Positions 35,075 to 44,929 of a stretch of 48,317 bases of DNA are shown piece after piece (position 1 is the stretch's first letter; every line of letters starts with the position of its first letter). Under the pieces are notes generated by a model, which was not told where the DNA came from, searched no databases, and was given only the letters and a program-made list of their open reading frames with translations. Where the stretch lies: positions 1-48,317 of the forward strand of contig NZ_BMDH01000006.1 of NCBI RefSeq assembly GCF_014635685.1, read 5' to 3'. This DNA is from Galliscardovia ingluviei. GTDB taxonomy: Bacteria > Actinomycetota > Actinomycetes > Actinomycetales > Bifidobacteriaceae. A program made the position numbers and the translations under genes.

Positions 35075-38002
35075 TTACATTGGTTGGCGGTTTACGCGGG
35101 CGCGTTCGTGTTTGACAGTGATTACGGTGTCGCCGTCTGGTTTGGTGTTGGTTTCTACTATTGGTTGTGTTTCTGTTGGTGTGGGGGTTGTTGGCTTGGG
35201 TTGATTGCCAGTTGGTTCAGGGTCAAGGGTTTTACGGTTTTCGCTCTTGGGTTGTGGTGTGGGTTGTGGTGTGGGTTGTGGCTGTTGTTCGCTTGTGGGC
35301 TGGTTGCTGTTCTCAGTGTTTGTGTTGGTTGAGTCTGAACCGTGGGTGTTTGTAGTTTCACTCGTGTTCTGCGTGGTGGTGTTCTGCGTGGTGGTGTCAC
35401 CGCTATTTTCATTAGCGTCCTGAGCCGGGTTCGGTTTCGGCTGAGTGGTGGTTTGTGGTTGTGGCTGCTGCTCATCTTCCAGCACACGGCGGTTACCACG
35501 ATAACGCCTACCGCGAACGCCACCACCCGACACGGCATGAATACCACGGCGAACACCACGCTTACCCATACGCTCAGCACGGCGCAGACCTCGCACACCC
35601 TCACGTTCCACAGACTTCAACCCCTGATACACTGCGCCACCGCCAGCAGCAGTCATGAACGCGCGGAGGTTAAACGGGTTTTGAATCTTCAACAAGCGAG
35701 TGCAGGTTATTATCATCAGCGACAGGGCGATAGCTGGAGAACAGGATGCGAGTGTTTGAAATAGGAGCGTGTCCCCAACCATGCTACCCGCGTCAAGCAT
35801 GAGCATAGTAATGAACGTGCACAAGTTAGCGAGCATCGAGTAGACGACACCAACAAGGCTCATGTTTAACGTGATTCTAGCCCAATTCTTCACTGCGCCG
35901 CTAGCAGGACGGAAGAAGCTCGCGCTTTGCAACAGGAGCGCTACTATCCACAGGAGCGCCATGAGTGCCATCATGGTTTTTGCAAAAATCAACACGATAC
36001 TGAAACTGCCGAAGATGACGAGCGCTACAATACCGCCCAACATGCTACTAAACGCGCCCAGTGGGTCTATGCTCTTGTTGCCGTACATGATGTCTACAGT
36101 TGTTTTCACCGCCTGTTCGCTTGGGTTTGAAGGCGATTGCATGTTTGCTTCATTCCATGTGGCTTCATGATTCGGTATGTCAAACCTCCACCCAAGAGCG
36201 GCAGCTAAATCATATTTGGTCTCAATCTCTGCGCCGGTGACAGCCTTGTATGCGGTAACCCAACTTTTGATAGCTTCCTGTGCCATTTTTGGAAGAGCTG
36301 TGAAACATGGTTGGTCTGAAAGAAGGTCTACTCCGGGGAGAGTGATTGCGCAGCTGCTTGCAGCACTCATCTCAGCTTTAGTGAGACCTTTTAACGAGTT
36401 CAAATAGTCATCTAGAGTAACCGTGCGACTGCCCGCAAAACCTTTAGGATTACTAAACACCGTTTGACAAAGGTTCCGCACCTCTGAGGAAGCATCAGTA
36501 CTACTCCCGGCAGAAAATTCAGGAGCTTGGTTGAGCACTGAAACGGTATCCTCGTTATCGACACCCGGTCGTAAGAGAGCGCCACCGTTACCTTTTATAT
36601 CTCCAGAATTAGCGTCACTAATATTGTGAATGAGTTTCGACCAGCCATCACGCGCCACTACCTTCGACCCTTGAGTGGAACACGTCTCCCAAAACATGGC
36701 AGCACGATACTCGCGCAATGTGTTATCGCCACCCGCTGGAGTAGTATCTTTACTATCTTTCGTGTACACGTAACGCGAATACGGGTCAGCCCACCCGTCA
36801 TGCGAGAAAATCATACGCCCAGTATCCGCGTTAATCTTCGTGCCGTAAGCCTTATTGGTTAGTAGCCGCTGCTGTTCTGTACTAGTGTTTGCTTTCATTT
36901 CCAAAATATGACAGTAGGCTTGCAAACTATTCTCCGCCACACCATACGAAGTGGTCACGCTCTCCGTAGTGTTACCATACTGCATGTTCACCCAGCCGCG
37001 TAGAGCGGTCTCCTGCCACAATCGGTCTACAGCCAGTGTAATAGCACTCGCCTGAGCATTATTAGCCTGTGACAGTAGCGTACTATTATCGGCTTTAGGC
37101 TGTCCACGCTTATATGTTTCCTGCATCTGATACAGGTAGTCACGGCACGACACCACGCTACCATTCTTCGCAGTGTTCGCAGCCATGAGACTATCATTGT
37201 TATTGAGCAAACTATCGGAAAAATCAAGCTGCGCGCCAACTTTATTCACCGCGGAATTGATGGTGCGCACCATCCACCACGGGCTACCCACGTGAGGAGA
37301 ATTTGTCACACCGCCCTTTACCCCGGGAACATCAACGTGGGACACTTGTGAGGCTTGCATTCCACTAAAAAGCAGCATACCGAGAGCCAGTACAGTTACG
37401 CCGATACGGCGCAACCCGACAGCGGTTTGCCCACGCCACACGGCAACGACAATTGCAGAAAGAATACTCGCCGCCACAAGAGCAGCAAGAATAGCACTCC
37501 ATGAGGCAGCACCATGAGCGTCACCAGCAGAAAACATACTCTCCACGAGCGTGCGAATCGTCTCATCAATCATCGCACCCGCTTTATCCAGTATTTCAAA
37601 CGAGGCAGCAAACTGACTAAGCGAAAGCGTCATACTCCAACAGATTTGCATGAACGTGAGCATGATATTCGGCAACAGCGTGCGCTGAACAATACTAATA
37701 TAGTTGCCAATCGAGCTAAGTGAGCCGAAAAGACCGCCACTTGCTTCGGTGCGCATGTTAATCACGCCAATAGTCTGACCCCACCTGCCAGAAGGCAAGC
37801 ACGACACGTAAGACGTGGTATCCGCATACGTGCCCAACGACTGCGCACACTCCGTAGGGTCAATACCCTCAGACCCCGAGCCAGTAGCAGCCAACGCCTG
37901 CTGCGGCACCATCATCAGCGCACACACTACAGCCACCAGCGCCAGCATCGCCAAAGGAAACCAGCGAACACGAACCTCACTTGAATGCTTTACGCGACCC
38001 AT
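35075..38002 (-). CDS. VirB6-like polytopic conjugation protein
   Basis: 975 residues. A signal peptide or first helix lies at 14-38 (PLAMLALVAVVCALMMVPQQ). Several membrane helices lie at about 95-240, a long external domain of about 300 residues (SVVSCRDYLYQMQETYKRGQ...; it contains several Cys) follows, then a second membrane cluster (about 640-790: IVALVIFGSFSIVLIFAKTM, MALMALLWIVALLLQSASFF, ITLNMSLVGVVYSMLANLCT). The basic then Gln/Thr/Pro-rich tail is cytoplasmic. Such proteins form the inner-membrane part of Gram-positive type IV secretion channels. The start overlaps the upstream gene by 13 bases. Confidence 0.75.
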   Translation of the reverse strand: MGRVKHSSEVRVRWFPLAMLALVAVVCALMMVPQQALAATGSGSEGIDPTECAQSLGTYADTTSYVSCLPSGRWGQTIGVINMRTEASGGLFGSLSSIGNYISIVQRTLLPNIMLTFMQICWSMTLSLSQFAASFEILDKAGAMIDETIRTLVESMFSAGDAHGAASWSAILAALVAASILSAIVVAVWRGQTAVGLRRIGVTVLALGMLLFSGMQASQVSHVDVPGVKGGVTNSPHVGSPWWMVRTINSAVNKVGAQLDFSDSLLNNNDSLMAANTAKNGSVVSCRDYLYQMQETYKRGQPKADNSTLLSQANNAQASAITLAVDRLWQETALRGWVNMQYGNTTESVTTSYGVAENSLQAYCHILEMKANTSTEQQRLLTNKAYGTKINADTGRMIFSHDGWADPYSRYVYTKDSKDTTPAGGDNTLREYRAAMFWETCSTQGSKVVARDGWSKLIHNISDANSGDIKGNGGALLRPGVDNEDTVSVLNQAPEFSAGSSTDASSEVRNLCQTVFSNPKGFAGSRTVTLDDYLNSLKGLTKAEMSAASSCAITLPGVDLLSDQPCFTALPKMAQEAIKSWVTAYKAVTGAEIETKYDLAAALGWRFDIPNHEATWNEANMQSPSNPSEQAVKTTVDIMYGNKSIDPLGAFSSMLGGIVALVIFGSFSIVLIFAKTMMALMALLWIVALLLQSASFFRPASGAVKNWARITLNMSLVGVVYSMLANLCTFITMLMLDAGSMVGDTLLFQTLASCSPAIALSLMIITCTRLLKIQNPFNLRAFMTAAGGGAVYQGLKSVEREGVRGLRRAERMGKRGVRRGIHAVSGGGVRGRRYRGNRRVLEDEQQPQPQTTTQPKPNPAQDANENSGDTTTQNTTTQNTSETTNTHGSDSTNTNTENSNQPTSEQQPQPTPQPTPQPKSENRKTLDPEPTGNQPKPTTPTPTETQPIVETNTKPDGDTVITVKHERARVNRQPM

Positions 38003-38403
38003 ACCACAAACCTTTCCACCAGCATACCCGTTAAATGCTCAGGGGTAACCGAGTTCGGGTAGAACACGCCCCCGTCAATGTTCTTCGACTTCAACCGTTG
38101 ATGCAGTCTCCTCCAACGGAAATCCGCAGCACGGTCACGCACCCGCCCCGCAAACAACAGCACAAACGCAACTACAGTCACAGGAATCATGACGCTCACC
38201 GCCCACACCACGCCAATAAAAGGAAGCAGCGTACCCACAATAAAACCCATGAGTGCGCCAACACCAAGACCGACCAGCACAGCAAGCACCGTGCGTGAAC
38301 GCATCTCCATATTGCGGGTCACATCAATCGTGTTTTTCGCGCTCACACGAAGCGGATTAGACACGTCTGTAATATCATCCATCGTGGTACGGGGGTGAGC
38401 CAT
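37990..38403 (-). CDS. TcpE/PrgI-like small conjugation membrane protein
   Basis: 137 residues from the ATG at 38403. A short cytoplasmic start, two adjacent membrane helices (AVLVGLGVGALMGFIVGTLL; VSVMIPVTVVAFVLLFAG), then a basic cytoplasmic tail (RVRDRAADFRWRRLHQRLKS). This two-helix-plus-basic-tail layout is typical of VirB3/TcpE/PrgI-type secretion proteins. It sits between a small membrane gene and the VirB6-like gene. Function inferred from layout and position. Confidence 0.65.
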   Translation of the reverse strand: MAHPRTTMDDITDVSNPLRVSAKNTIDVTRNMEMRSRTVLAVLVGLGVGALMGFIVGTLLPFIGVVWAVSVMIPVTVVAFVLLFAGRVRDRAADFRWRRLHQRLKSKNIDGGVFYPNSVTPEHLTGMLVERFVVWVA

Positions 38404-38421
38404 CATACACTCCAAACTGTG

Positions 38422-38772
38422 TTACGAGTTAAGTTTTGGCAGGAAGTCAGAACCAAGGAACGTGATAAGCAAATCAGTCCACCCGAGGAACAAGCCCATC
38501 AAACCGGCTGGAAGAAGCAATAACGCGATAAGCACGAGGCAAAAGAGCGTGGATTTCAGCGAGCAGAACTTGCCGGTAAATGACGGGGCACGTCCCATTG
38601 CGTGGCAAATCCACGCGACAATAAGCACAATCGCTAAACAAAGCGCCGCAATTGCAAACAGGTTGGTGAGGATACGCCCGGCAGGATGGTCAAGAATCGG
38701 GGCGAGAAACTTATCCCACCCAGCTTTCAACGAGGACTGCCCGCCAACCGCGAGCACCATAGCGTCACCCAT
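38422..38772 (-). CDS. Small two-helix membrane protein, possible VirB2-like subunit
   Basis: 116 residues from the ATG at 38772 (GAAGGGAATACTATT upstream). N-terminal amphipathic part, then two long helices (LFAIAALCLAIVLIVAWICH; LFCLVLIALLLLPAGLMGLF). Small two-helix proteins at the start of such operons are often the pilin-like or channel subunit, but sequence similarity is not evident. It is the first gene after the promoter at 38876-38903. Confidence 0.58.
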   Translation of the reverse strand: MGDAMVLAVGGQSSLKAGWDKFLAPILDHPAGRILTNLFAIAALCLAIVLIVAWICHAMGRAPSFTGKFCSLKSTLFCLVLIALLLLPAGLMGLFLGWTDLLITFLGSDFLPKLNS

Positions 38773-38875
38773 AATAGTATTCCCTTCTAGGATTGTGGGG
38801 TTTCGAGAGAGAAAAAGGGGGTTACGAGTAAGAAGCATGTAATCATGCTCCACGCTCAACCCCCATTATACTATT

Positions 38876-38904
38876 ATGCCTGCTTTAATACTAGGCTGTG
38901 ATAC
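38876..38904 (-). promoter_or_regulatory. Leftward promoter of a conjugation operon, shared type
   Basis: Read leftward, TATCACAGCCTAGTATTAAA then GC fits the recurrent motif. It would drive the genes 38772 to 34723. Confidence 0.6.
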
Positions 38905-38925
38905 ATAACCATGTTGCACCACCGT

Positions 38926-41511
38926 TCAACCAATAGGCTCACGCTCAAAATCACGCACCCGCACCAAAAACGTAGGCTGCTGCTGCACCGCCGTCCTCGT
39001 GCGCACCGCGGCAGTAAACTGCGGCAGATTCGTCACCGCCGCCCGCGTCCAACCATCCTCACCATCCGCATCAGTGAAACGGTCAGCCGTCTCCTGAGCC
39101 ACCAGCGGGTTTGCGTTAGCAAACGACACTAGCGTGCCATACCCCATGAAACTCGCCCGAAGCTCCACCGGCAGTTTCGCCGGAAACTGCGTAGCAAACA
39201 CCAGCATCGCCCCATACGCCCTCCACTGGTCACGCATCTTCGGCAAAATCGTATCCCCCTCTTTAGCAAGCACACTCAACTCGTCACACACAATCATCAC
39301 ATGCTTACCCTGCTCTTGCCAGCCCTCACAAAAACGCGGCACATCACGATTCAACGCATACAACACCCACTTCGCAAGAATAGGGTGCATGTCATCAGCA
39401 ATCGAATGCCTCACACCCTGCTCGTCCGTAACCGGAGCAAACACCAAATGACAGTCAAACCTATGCTGCAACACCGACTGCCACGAGATACGCGCACGCT
39501 TCGGGTCAAACACATGCTCAATAGCCATAAGATGCTGAATCTTATTCAAACTCGCACGCACCTTACCCAGCACCGTGTTATCTGAAATCTTCGGCACATT
39601 ATCAATCCCACCATACAGTTGTTGCGCAGCGCTCGCCGCCTGCTTCAAGTCCACACTGTCCGCATACTCAACAGCCAACCCAGCCATCACCTGTCCCAAC
39701 GCCCGGGCGGCGCTAATCTGCCCCTCCGCGCTAGTCATCGCCATAGCAGCCCACCCGAGCGGGGTTCGCGGTGTAACCGCCTTCCCCGCACCCGGGAACG
39801 CCTGCTCCAGTGAGCGCACACGGTCAGTAATCACCTGCGGGTGTTGTTCTTCAAAGCGTTGTGCTGCCACGCCAATGGTGAACGCTTGGACGAGCGCGTA
39901 GAGGCTGTCACCGCGAATGTCTCCCTCCTCGAAGGAGTATTGCATACTTGCTGCGATATGTTCTGCCGTGTTGCGTGCGCTCATGTGCTCATGGTAGGCG
40001 AACAGGTCTAGCGTGTACGTGTTTGGGTTGGCGAATTGGATGGCTCTGCCGAGAGCAAGATGATGGTTGGTGCGGAACTCGTTTAAGTATTGTACGGTTC
40101 TGGTGTCTTTCATCTCGAAAGTGATGATGCGTGCATCGTTGCCCCACACGCTGCTTGGAGTGTCTTGTTTGTGTAGGACTGCCCATTGGAGGATGCCGAG
40201 TGTGAGGACGCTTTTTCCTGAACCCATTTCACCGAGGATGGCTACGCCTTTCCATAGTTGTTGCGCGTCAAGATAGCCGTCACGGTCGGTTTGGTCAGTG
40301 CCGATGAGTACGCCGCCGTGCGTGAGGGTTTCTGGCACGGGGTGGAGTTCTTGTCTTGTGGCTTGCCCTTCCCCGCTTGGTGTGATGAGGCAGGTGGTGG
40401 TCATGGGGTCGATGATGAGCGTGGAGTATTGCGTAGGGTAGGCTTTTGCCCATTTAGCTTGGTTGATGTGCCCGTCTGGAGCGATATTGTCAGACGGGTT
40501 GCTGCCTCTCAACCGTGGGATAGGTGACCAGTAGTGTCTTGGTCGTGTTTCAATGTCATCCCACGCGCTGTCGCGGGTTACAAGCCGGTAGGTTGCGTAC
40601 ACGGTGAGTAGGCTTGGGAATGTGAGTGTCCACCAAGGGATAGGCAAGGTCATGAGCGCTATCGCTACTGCCATGAGTATGGCGGCACGGAACACGGGCA
40701 GTGGGATACTACGCGGTCGATGTACCAGAGAGGATACGCCCACTACTAGTATGTTAGTGGCAAGTAGCACAAGCAGTGGCGCAACCCCAACAAGGGTAAC
40801 CTGCCATTGGACAGGCGATATAATACAGCCAACCGTCCACACGACTAATACGAGCAGGCTCACCGCAAGCAACCCCAAGCGTGGGCGTGAACGGTGCGCT
40901 TTCATCGTGTCCATGAGCGGCATCAGCGCGTGCCCCACATTATACGCAAGGTCACGGCTTACCATGGCATCATTCGTGCCTACGCTCACACGGCACATGA
41001 GCGTACCGGCAGTAACCAGCTCACTATCATCCTCCGTGCGCTGATACTCGTCACTCACCCAATTGTGAATACGCGCGTGCTCAAAATGCCCCTGCTGTCG
41101 AAAATGCACAGCAACGAAACTATTCGCCGGCATCTGCATTTCCAGCACGTGGCGCAACTGGGTAGTGTCCGTGCGTAGCTTTTCCATGTTACTGACACGG
41201 TTCAACCGCGACCTGAACGGGATAACCGGGTGTGCCATACTAGTCGCCTCCACAGGAAGCAGCTCCTCAAGCTGCTCATCGGCAACAGGCTGCACCGTAA
41301 ACCCAGCAGCACGACCCGCTGTTTTTAACCGCTGCGCATCCCCATACACGTACTCTTGCACCGGCTGCTCATTGTGGCGCACCAGTAGCATAATCCCATC
41401 CGCGATTTGTGAAGGCACACTCCTACTACGCTCACGTAGCTGGTCGCCGTCAAGCTGCGTGAACGTGCGCTCCACGCGAAACCATCGCATATCTCGTTGC
41501 CCAACCATCAT
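38926..41511 (-). CDS. HerA/FtsK-type conjugation ATPase (VirB4 or coupling type)
   Basis: 861 residues. The N-terminal soluble part of about 190 residues is followed by four membrane helices (about 205-320: LGLLAVSLLVLVVWTVGCII; LVGVAPLLVLLATNILVVGV; AAILMAVAIALMTLPIPWWT). The ATPase domain has Walker A GVAILGEMGSGKSVLTLGIL (about 435) and Walker B HVMIVCDELSVLAKEGD (about 765), with a later TQFPAKLP element like HerA/TraD-type motors. It may be the VirB4-like energiser or the coupling protein. ATG pair behind AAAGGAG; it follows the 41512 gene directly. Confidence 0.75.
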   Translation of the reverse strand: MMVGQRDMRWFRVERTFTQLDGDQLRERSRSVPSQIADGIMLLVRHNEQPVQEYVYGDAQRLKTAGRAAGFTVQPVADEQLEELLPVEATSMAHPVIPFRSRLNRVSNMEKLRTDTTQLRHVLEMQMPANSFVAVHFRQQGHFEHARIHNWVSDEYQRTEDDSELVTAGTLMCRVSVGTNDAMVSRDLAYNVGHALMPLMDTMKAHRSRPRLGLLAVSLLVLVVWTVGCIISPVQWQVTLVGVAPLLVLLATNILVVGVSSLVHRPRSIPLPVFRAAILMAVAIALMTLPIPWWTLTFPSLLTVYATYRLVTRDSAWDDIETRPRHYWSPIPRLRGSNPSDNIAPDGHINQAKWAKAYPTQYSTLIIDPMTTTCLITPSGEGQATRQELHPVPETLTHGGVLIGTDQTDRDGYLDAQQLWKGVAILGEMGSGKSVLTLGILQWAVLHKQDTPSSVWGNDARIITFEMKDTRTVQYLNEFRTNHHLALGRAIQFANPNTYTLDLFAYHEHMSARNTAEHIAASMQYSFEEGDIRGDSLYALVQAFTIGVAAQRFEEQHPQVITDRVRSLEQAFPGAGKAVTPRTPLGWAAMAMTSAEGQISAARALGQVMAGLAVEYADSVDLKQAASAAQQLYGGIDNVPKISDNTVLGKVRASLNKIQHLMAIEHVFDPKRARISWQSVLQHRFDCHLVFAPVTDEQGVRHSIADDMHPILAKWVLYALNRDVPRFCEGWQEQGKHVMIVCDELSVLAKEGDTILPKMRDQWRAYGAMLVFATQFPAKLPVELRASFMGYGTLVSFANANPLVAQETADRFTDADGEDGWTRAAVTNLPQFTAAVRTRTAVQQQPTFLVRVRDFEREPIG

Positions 41512-41952
41512 CTACTCCTTTACCGTATACAACTGTTGATAAGGAAACCCGTCAGGAAGCACCAGTGCCGCCCGCTTTTCACGCACAAGCATGCACCACA
41601 GCCACGCCACCATGCGCTGACTATCCCGCTGGGAGGCTAACGCCCAAGCGAGCGTCACATACCCGTCAGGCGTGCCCATAGCATCCCCCGTAATCGTGCG
41701 AGCCTCACGAATCGTCTGCAACGCGCGATACCGGCTCGTACCAAACAAGCACGCATCCACCTGCCACAAGTGAATGCCAGCCACCGCCGGCTCTTCAACC
41801 ATGCGACCAATCAAATACGGGATAACACGGTTATGCTCACCACGGTGCACCAACTCCAATATGTGGGCGAGAGCGCGTTTACGCACCCGGCTATCCTGTG
41901 AGAGCTTCTCCCTACCTAAATGCGCAACATCACGCACATTTACGCTTGGCAT
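41512..41952 (-). CDS. Small conjugation-operon protein, unrecognised
   Basis: 146 residues, overlapping the stop of the previous gene by 13 bases and followed directly by the ATPase gene. Mostly helical; DVAHLGREKLSQDSRVRKRA is basic, VTLAWALASQRDSQRMVAWL is hydrophobic but not a clear membrane helix. No family recognised. The tight coupling on both sides indicates a role in the transfer machinery. Confidence 0.65.
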   Translation of the reverse strand: MPSVNVRDVAHLGREKLSQDSRVRKRALAHILELVHRGEHNRVIPYLIGRMVEEPAVAGIHLWQVDACLFGTSRYRALQTIREARTITGDAMGTPDGYVTLAWALASQRDSQRMVAWLWCMLVREKRAALVLPDGFPYQQLYTVKE

Positions 41953-43148
41953 CCTGCACCCCCATTCACTAAACCATAAAACCCGCCTTCAAGCGCCTCA
42001 GGCACTGTCCACGAGCTAATATCCCAACCGTAAAACTGTTGAATACTCTCAGCAACCACATCCTGCCCCCAATGGTCAAGACGCAAAGGCTGCACGCTCG
42101 GGGTGAGTTCCCGCCACTTCGGGTCAAACATACTCTGCTCATGAGCAAGCAAACTCATATAACAGCCAAACCTTGAAGTCGGATATCCCTCACTATCAAA
42201 CCAGTCATCCCAAGACGCAAACCCCACGCGCTCACCCGTCAAAGGACTACCAGTAGTGGCAAGAGGATTCGCTTGTGCGTGACTAATCTGTGTCGTATAG
42301 TTCGCATACTGCAACTGCAAGCCTTTAGGCGCGGGCACAATCAGCCAAATATTCAACAAACCCCGCCTGCTCATAGGCGAGTGCGCGAGCATAGCAAGCC
42401 AATTATCGAGCTTCGTATCCACTTTCACAGTGTGCGACTGCACTTCAACCGCCGCCATCACCCCAGCATCCGTGAGCGCCACCACGTCCGCGGCAGTAGA
42501 CATGGAAAGCTGCGCATCCTTCACAGCCACAGGGTCAATGCGAGCAAACCCACCCCAACCGTCCCCACCGGTGAACTGTATATGCTCATGATGCGCGAAC
42601 GCCAACCCCGCGTGCGCCGCATACACGTTATGGCGAGCAAACACGCGCTTAGCACCCAACCCGCCAGCACTATCGTATATCGGTGAACGCTGCCACCACT
42701 TCGGAAACAGCACGCGCACCTGCTGTCGAATCAGCTTAGCGTCCGTGCCAAGGCTCACAAACGTGAGCTCACTCGGCGTGCCATCAATACGCTCGCTCGG
42801 GTTAAATCCCACGTTAATCAACCCAAGCCGACACAACGCGCCATACAAGTTCGGCGTATCGCGCGTAAACCGCGGTATCGGTTTAACTGCAAGCCCAGCC
42901 TCCAACTGGCTCGTAGTAGCAACCCTCCAACTCGACAATGCGCCAAGAATCGCGCGCACCGCATCCAACTGTCGTACAGCCATGTCCTTTGCCTGCTGGA
43001 GTGAACCAACCAGCCACGGGTGCATTCGCGTAAACCGCTTATAATGGTTGTTTTCAAACACCATGTGACCTTTAATCCAATCAACATCACTGCCATACTC
43101 CCACAGTCGAGCACTATTAGGGTTAAACGGATACTCAAACACCAACAT
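41940..43148 (-). CDS. Replication-relaxation-like protein
   Basis: 402 residues, ATG behind TAGGGGGTGA. An N-terminal winged-helix region (LDAVRAILGALSSWRVATTS, QLEAGLAVKPIPRFTR, LYGALCRLGLINVGF) is followed by an endonuclease-like core (DVVALTDAGVMAAVEVQSHT, VKVDTKLDNWLAML). This order matches the replication-relaxation/MobC-like proteins of actinobacterial conjugative elements that act with the relaxosome. It may be a relaxase accessory or a DNA-binding regulator. Family call is by layout. Confidence 0.6.
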   Translation of the reverse strand: MLVFEYPFNPNSARLWEYGSDVDWIKGHMVFENNHYKRFTRMHPWLVGSLQQAKDMAVRQLDAVRAILGALSSWRVATTSQLEAGLAVKPIPRFTRDTPNLYGALCRLGLINVGFNPSERIDGTPSELTFVSLGTDAKLIRQQVRVLFPKWWQRSPIYDSAGGLGAKRVFARHNVYAAHAGLAFAHHEHIQFTGGDGWGGFARIDPVAVKDAQLSMSTAADVVALTDAGVMAAVEVQSHTVKVDTKLDNWLAMLAHSPMSRRGLLNIWLIVPAPKGLQLQYANYTTQISHAQANPLATTGSPLTGERVGFASWDDWFDSEGYPTSRFGCYMSLLAHEQSMFDPKWRELTPSVQPLRLDHWGQDVVAESIQQFYGWDISSWTVPEALEGGFYGLVNGGAGCQA

Positions 43149-43155
43149 TCACCCC

Positions 43156-44325
43156 CTATCGGTTCTTCCTACCGAACCAGCAGCGCTTCACCACCGTAGG
43201 CTCATGAGCAAACCCACGGTCAGGCAACACCCAATCCAGCACACGGTCACGCACATCATCAAGCTGCGGGTCACTAAACCCCGTTTTCCCCTGCGCAATC
43301 TCATCAGCCACCATGTCACTCATCCGCTCCGCACCCAAAAACACGCCAAACGGCTTATAGTTCAACGTCCGATACGCTCTCTCATCCATGCCAAGAGGAA
43401 TAACCTCCTTAAACCCACAAAACTGGTTCGGCAACCCTAAGAAGTCAAACGACCGTAACTGACGCGCAGCATCACCCTGCGTTTGCAACCCAGCTTTAAC
43501 CACAAACAAGGTTGCAGTGCCAGCTCGAAGCAACGGCGCAAGCAACGCTCCGCCCGCGCTTGCATCATCCTGCATACTCTCCACGCTCACACGGTCATAG
43601 TCCACGACAATGAAATCCCACACAAGACTAGCCTCATGCAAAAACTGCCGGTAATGCTCCCACGATGCCTCCTGCCCCGCGCTCGGCGCGAAAGCAATAT
43701 CAAACGGCACCTGAAACAGTCGGCTACCCTGATTAGCGCCAGCCACCGCCGGCGCTCCCTGCACCCAGTCCGCTACCGTGCGCACCTGTAACCGCTCCCC
43801 GGGGTCAAAAAAACTACGCACACTCGACTGGTCACGGTTCGCATCCACAAGCAGCGTGCGCACCCCATGCTCAGCAGCAGCAAGCGCAAGCCTCCATGCG
43901 CTTGTAGTTTTACCCACGCCGCCAGTAAAACCGGTAACTTGTAGCATGGTTGCGGTGGTATGCGTGCGACCATGCACAAGGTCACCCACCTGCCTCATGT
44001 CAGGCGCTTCTGCACGCCATAATCGAGCGCATAAGTCACGCACCGTGTCATCGGCGAATGATTGTAGTACACTTACGCATCCTACCGGCGGGCTTGTTGG
44101 CTCACACCACAACACTTGCCAGCCAAGTTGGGCGACTGAGCTCCAATTGCCACCAACGTTAGTGAGGACAATTTTCTGTTGTGAGCGAGGGGCGGGGACC
44201 TGTGCGAGCATACGCATTTGTTCTATTTCATCGCCGCCGAATGGCGGGTGCCATGACTGTTCAGGCACGTGTTTGCGTATGGTGTCGAGTAAATTATTTG
44301 AGCCGATTACCAGCGCTACCATCAT
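43156..44325 (-). CDS. TadZ/MinD-like ATPase of the transfer region
   Basis: 389 residues, second of two tandem ATG codons behind GAGGTG. An N-terminal domain of about 130 residues resembles a degenerate receiver (ALVIGSNNLLDTIRKHVPEQ). It is followed by a MinD/ParA-type ATPase: VTGFTGGVGKTTSAWRLALA (deviant Walker A, about 142), TLLVDANRDQSSVRS, and FIVVDYDRVSVES (Walker B). This order matches TadZ/CpaE-type localisation ATPases. It starts the leftward operon that includes the HerA-like motor, so it may place the transfer apparatus at a cell site. Confidence 0.72.
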   Translation of the reverse strand: MMVALVIGSNNLLDTIRKHVPEQSWHPPFGGDEIEQMRMLAQVPAPRSQQKIVLTNVGGNWSSVAQLGWQVLWCEPTSPPVGCVSVLQSFADDTVRDLCARLWRAEAPDMRQVGDLVHGRTHTTATMLQVTGFTGGVGKTTSAWRLALAAAEHGVRTLLVDANRDQSSVRSFFDPGERLQVRTVADWVQGAPAVAGANQGSRLFQVPFDIAFAPSAGQEASWEHYRQFLHEASLVWDFIVVDYDRVSVESMQDDASAGGALLAPLLRAGTATLFVVKAGLQTQGDAARQLRSFDFLGLPNQFCGFKEVIPLGMDERAYRTLNYKPFGVFLGAERMSDMVADEIAQGKTGFSDPQLDDVRDRVLDWVLPDRGFAHEPTVVKRCWFGRKNR

Positions 44326-44415
44326 CACCTCGATAGTTATGATTCTTGGCTGTGCCGTCAGCCTCGAATAAGCCCTAGAACTTTCAAAAAAATTAAGCAA
44401 CCGCTCACTAACCAT

Positions 44416-44929
44416 TCAGCTTAGTAAACGTTACACTTTCAAAAACCAAAGGAATTGTGTGCTTACTCTTATTATATACTATAATCCTCGCCATCACACA
44501 ATGCTGTATCTTTGAATGTTTTTTCCATTTCCACGTTTCCTCAGCTGTCTGCTTTGTGAGGTCTGCGACACTACACATTGCCTCTCAATCTATGATTGAT
44601 AGTCGCTATGTTTTTTGAGTGCGTGACATGATACTCATATCACTTTTATTCTTATGTTTTCTTTGTTGTTCTTTTTGGTTACACTCTTGTGCTTTCATTG
44701 CATTTTTGCTTGCTTCGTATTGTTTAAGTTTGTATCGTTATGCTTCTTAAATTTTTCTTCTCATTTTTTCTTCTCCTTTTTGTGTTTTTGATTCCGCTCC
44801 TCAAATTGCACAACGGGGGCGGGGCGTGCGCCACGCGCATCACAGGGAAATTGCTTAACGTAATCCTATGCTATAATACAAGCGAGTAGACCTTTCATCA
44901 CCACTCACCACATTATTTGGAGTATTCTT
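44416..44929. other. Long gene-free stretch with divergent promoters
   Basis: No open frame of credible quality. At 44465-44490 AT-rich DNA has TATAAT-like boxes on the leftward strand for the gene at 44325. From about 44640 to 44790 one strand is almost pure T/C. At 44815-44845 a G/C-rich dyad (GCGTGCGCCACGC) is present. TTGCTT and TATAAT near 44852-44878 form a rightward promoter for 44930. The T/C tract and dyad could mark a transfer origin, but no nick site is recognised. Confidence 0.45.

Noticed and set aside
38926-41511. Chromosomal FtsK
   Set aside because: The motor domain is of the same superfamily, but there is no gamma domain, the N-terminal part differs and all neighbours are transfer genes.
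43156-44325. A second plasmid partition ParA
   Set aside because: The extra N-terminal receiver-like domain and the place in the transfer operon fit TadZ/CpaE better; a separate parA with a partner lies at 33542-34548.
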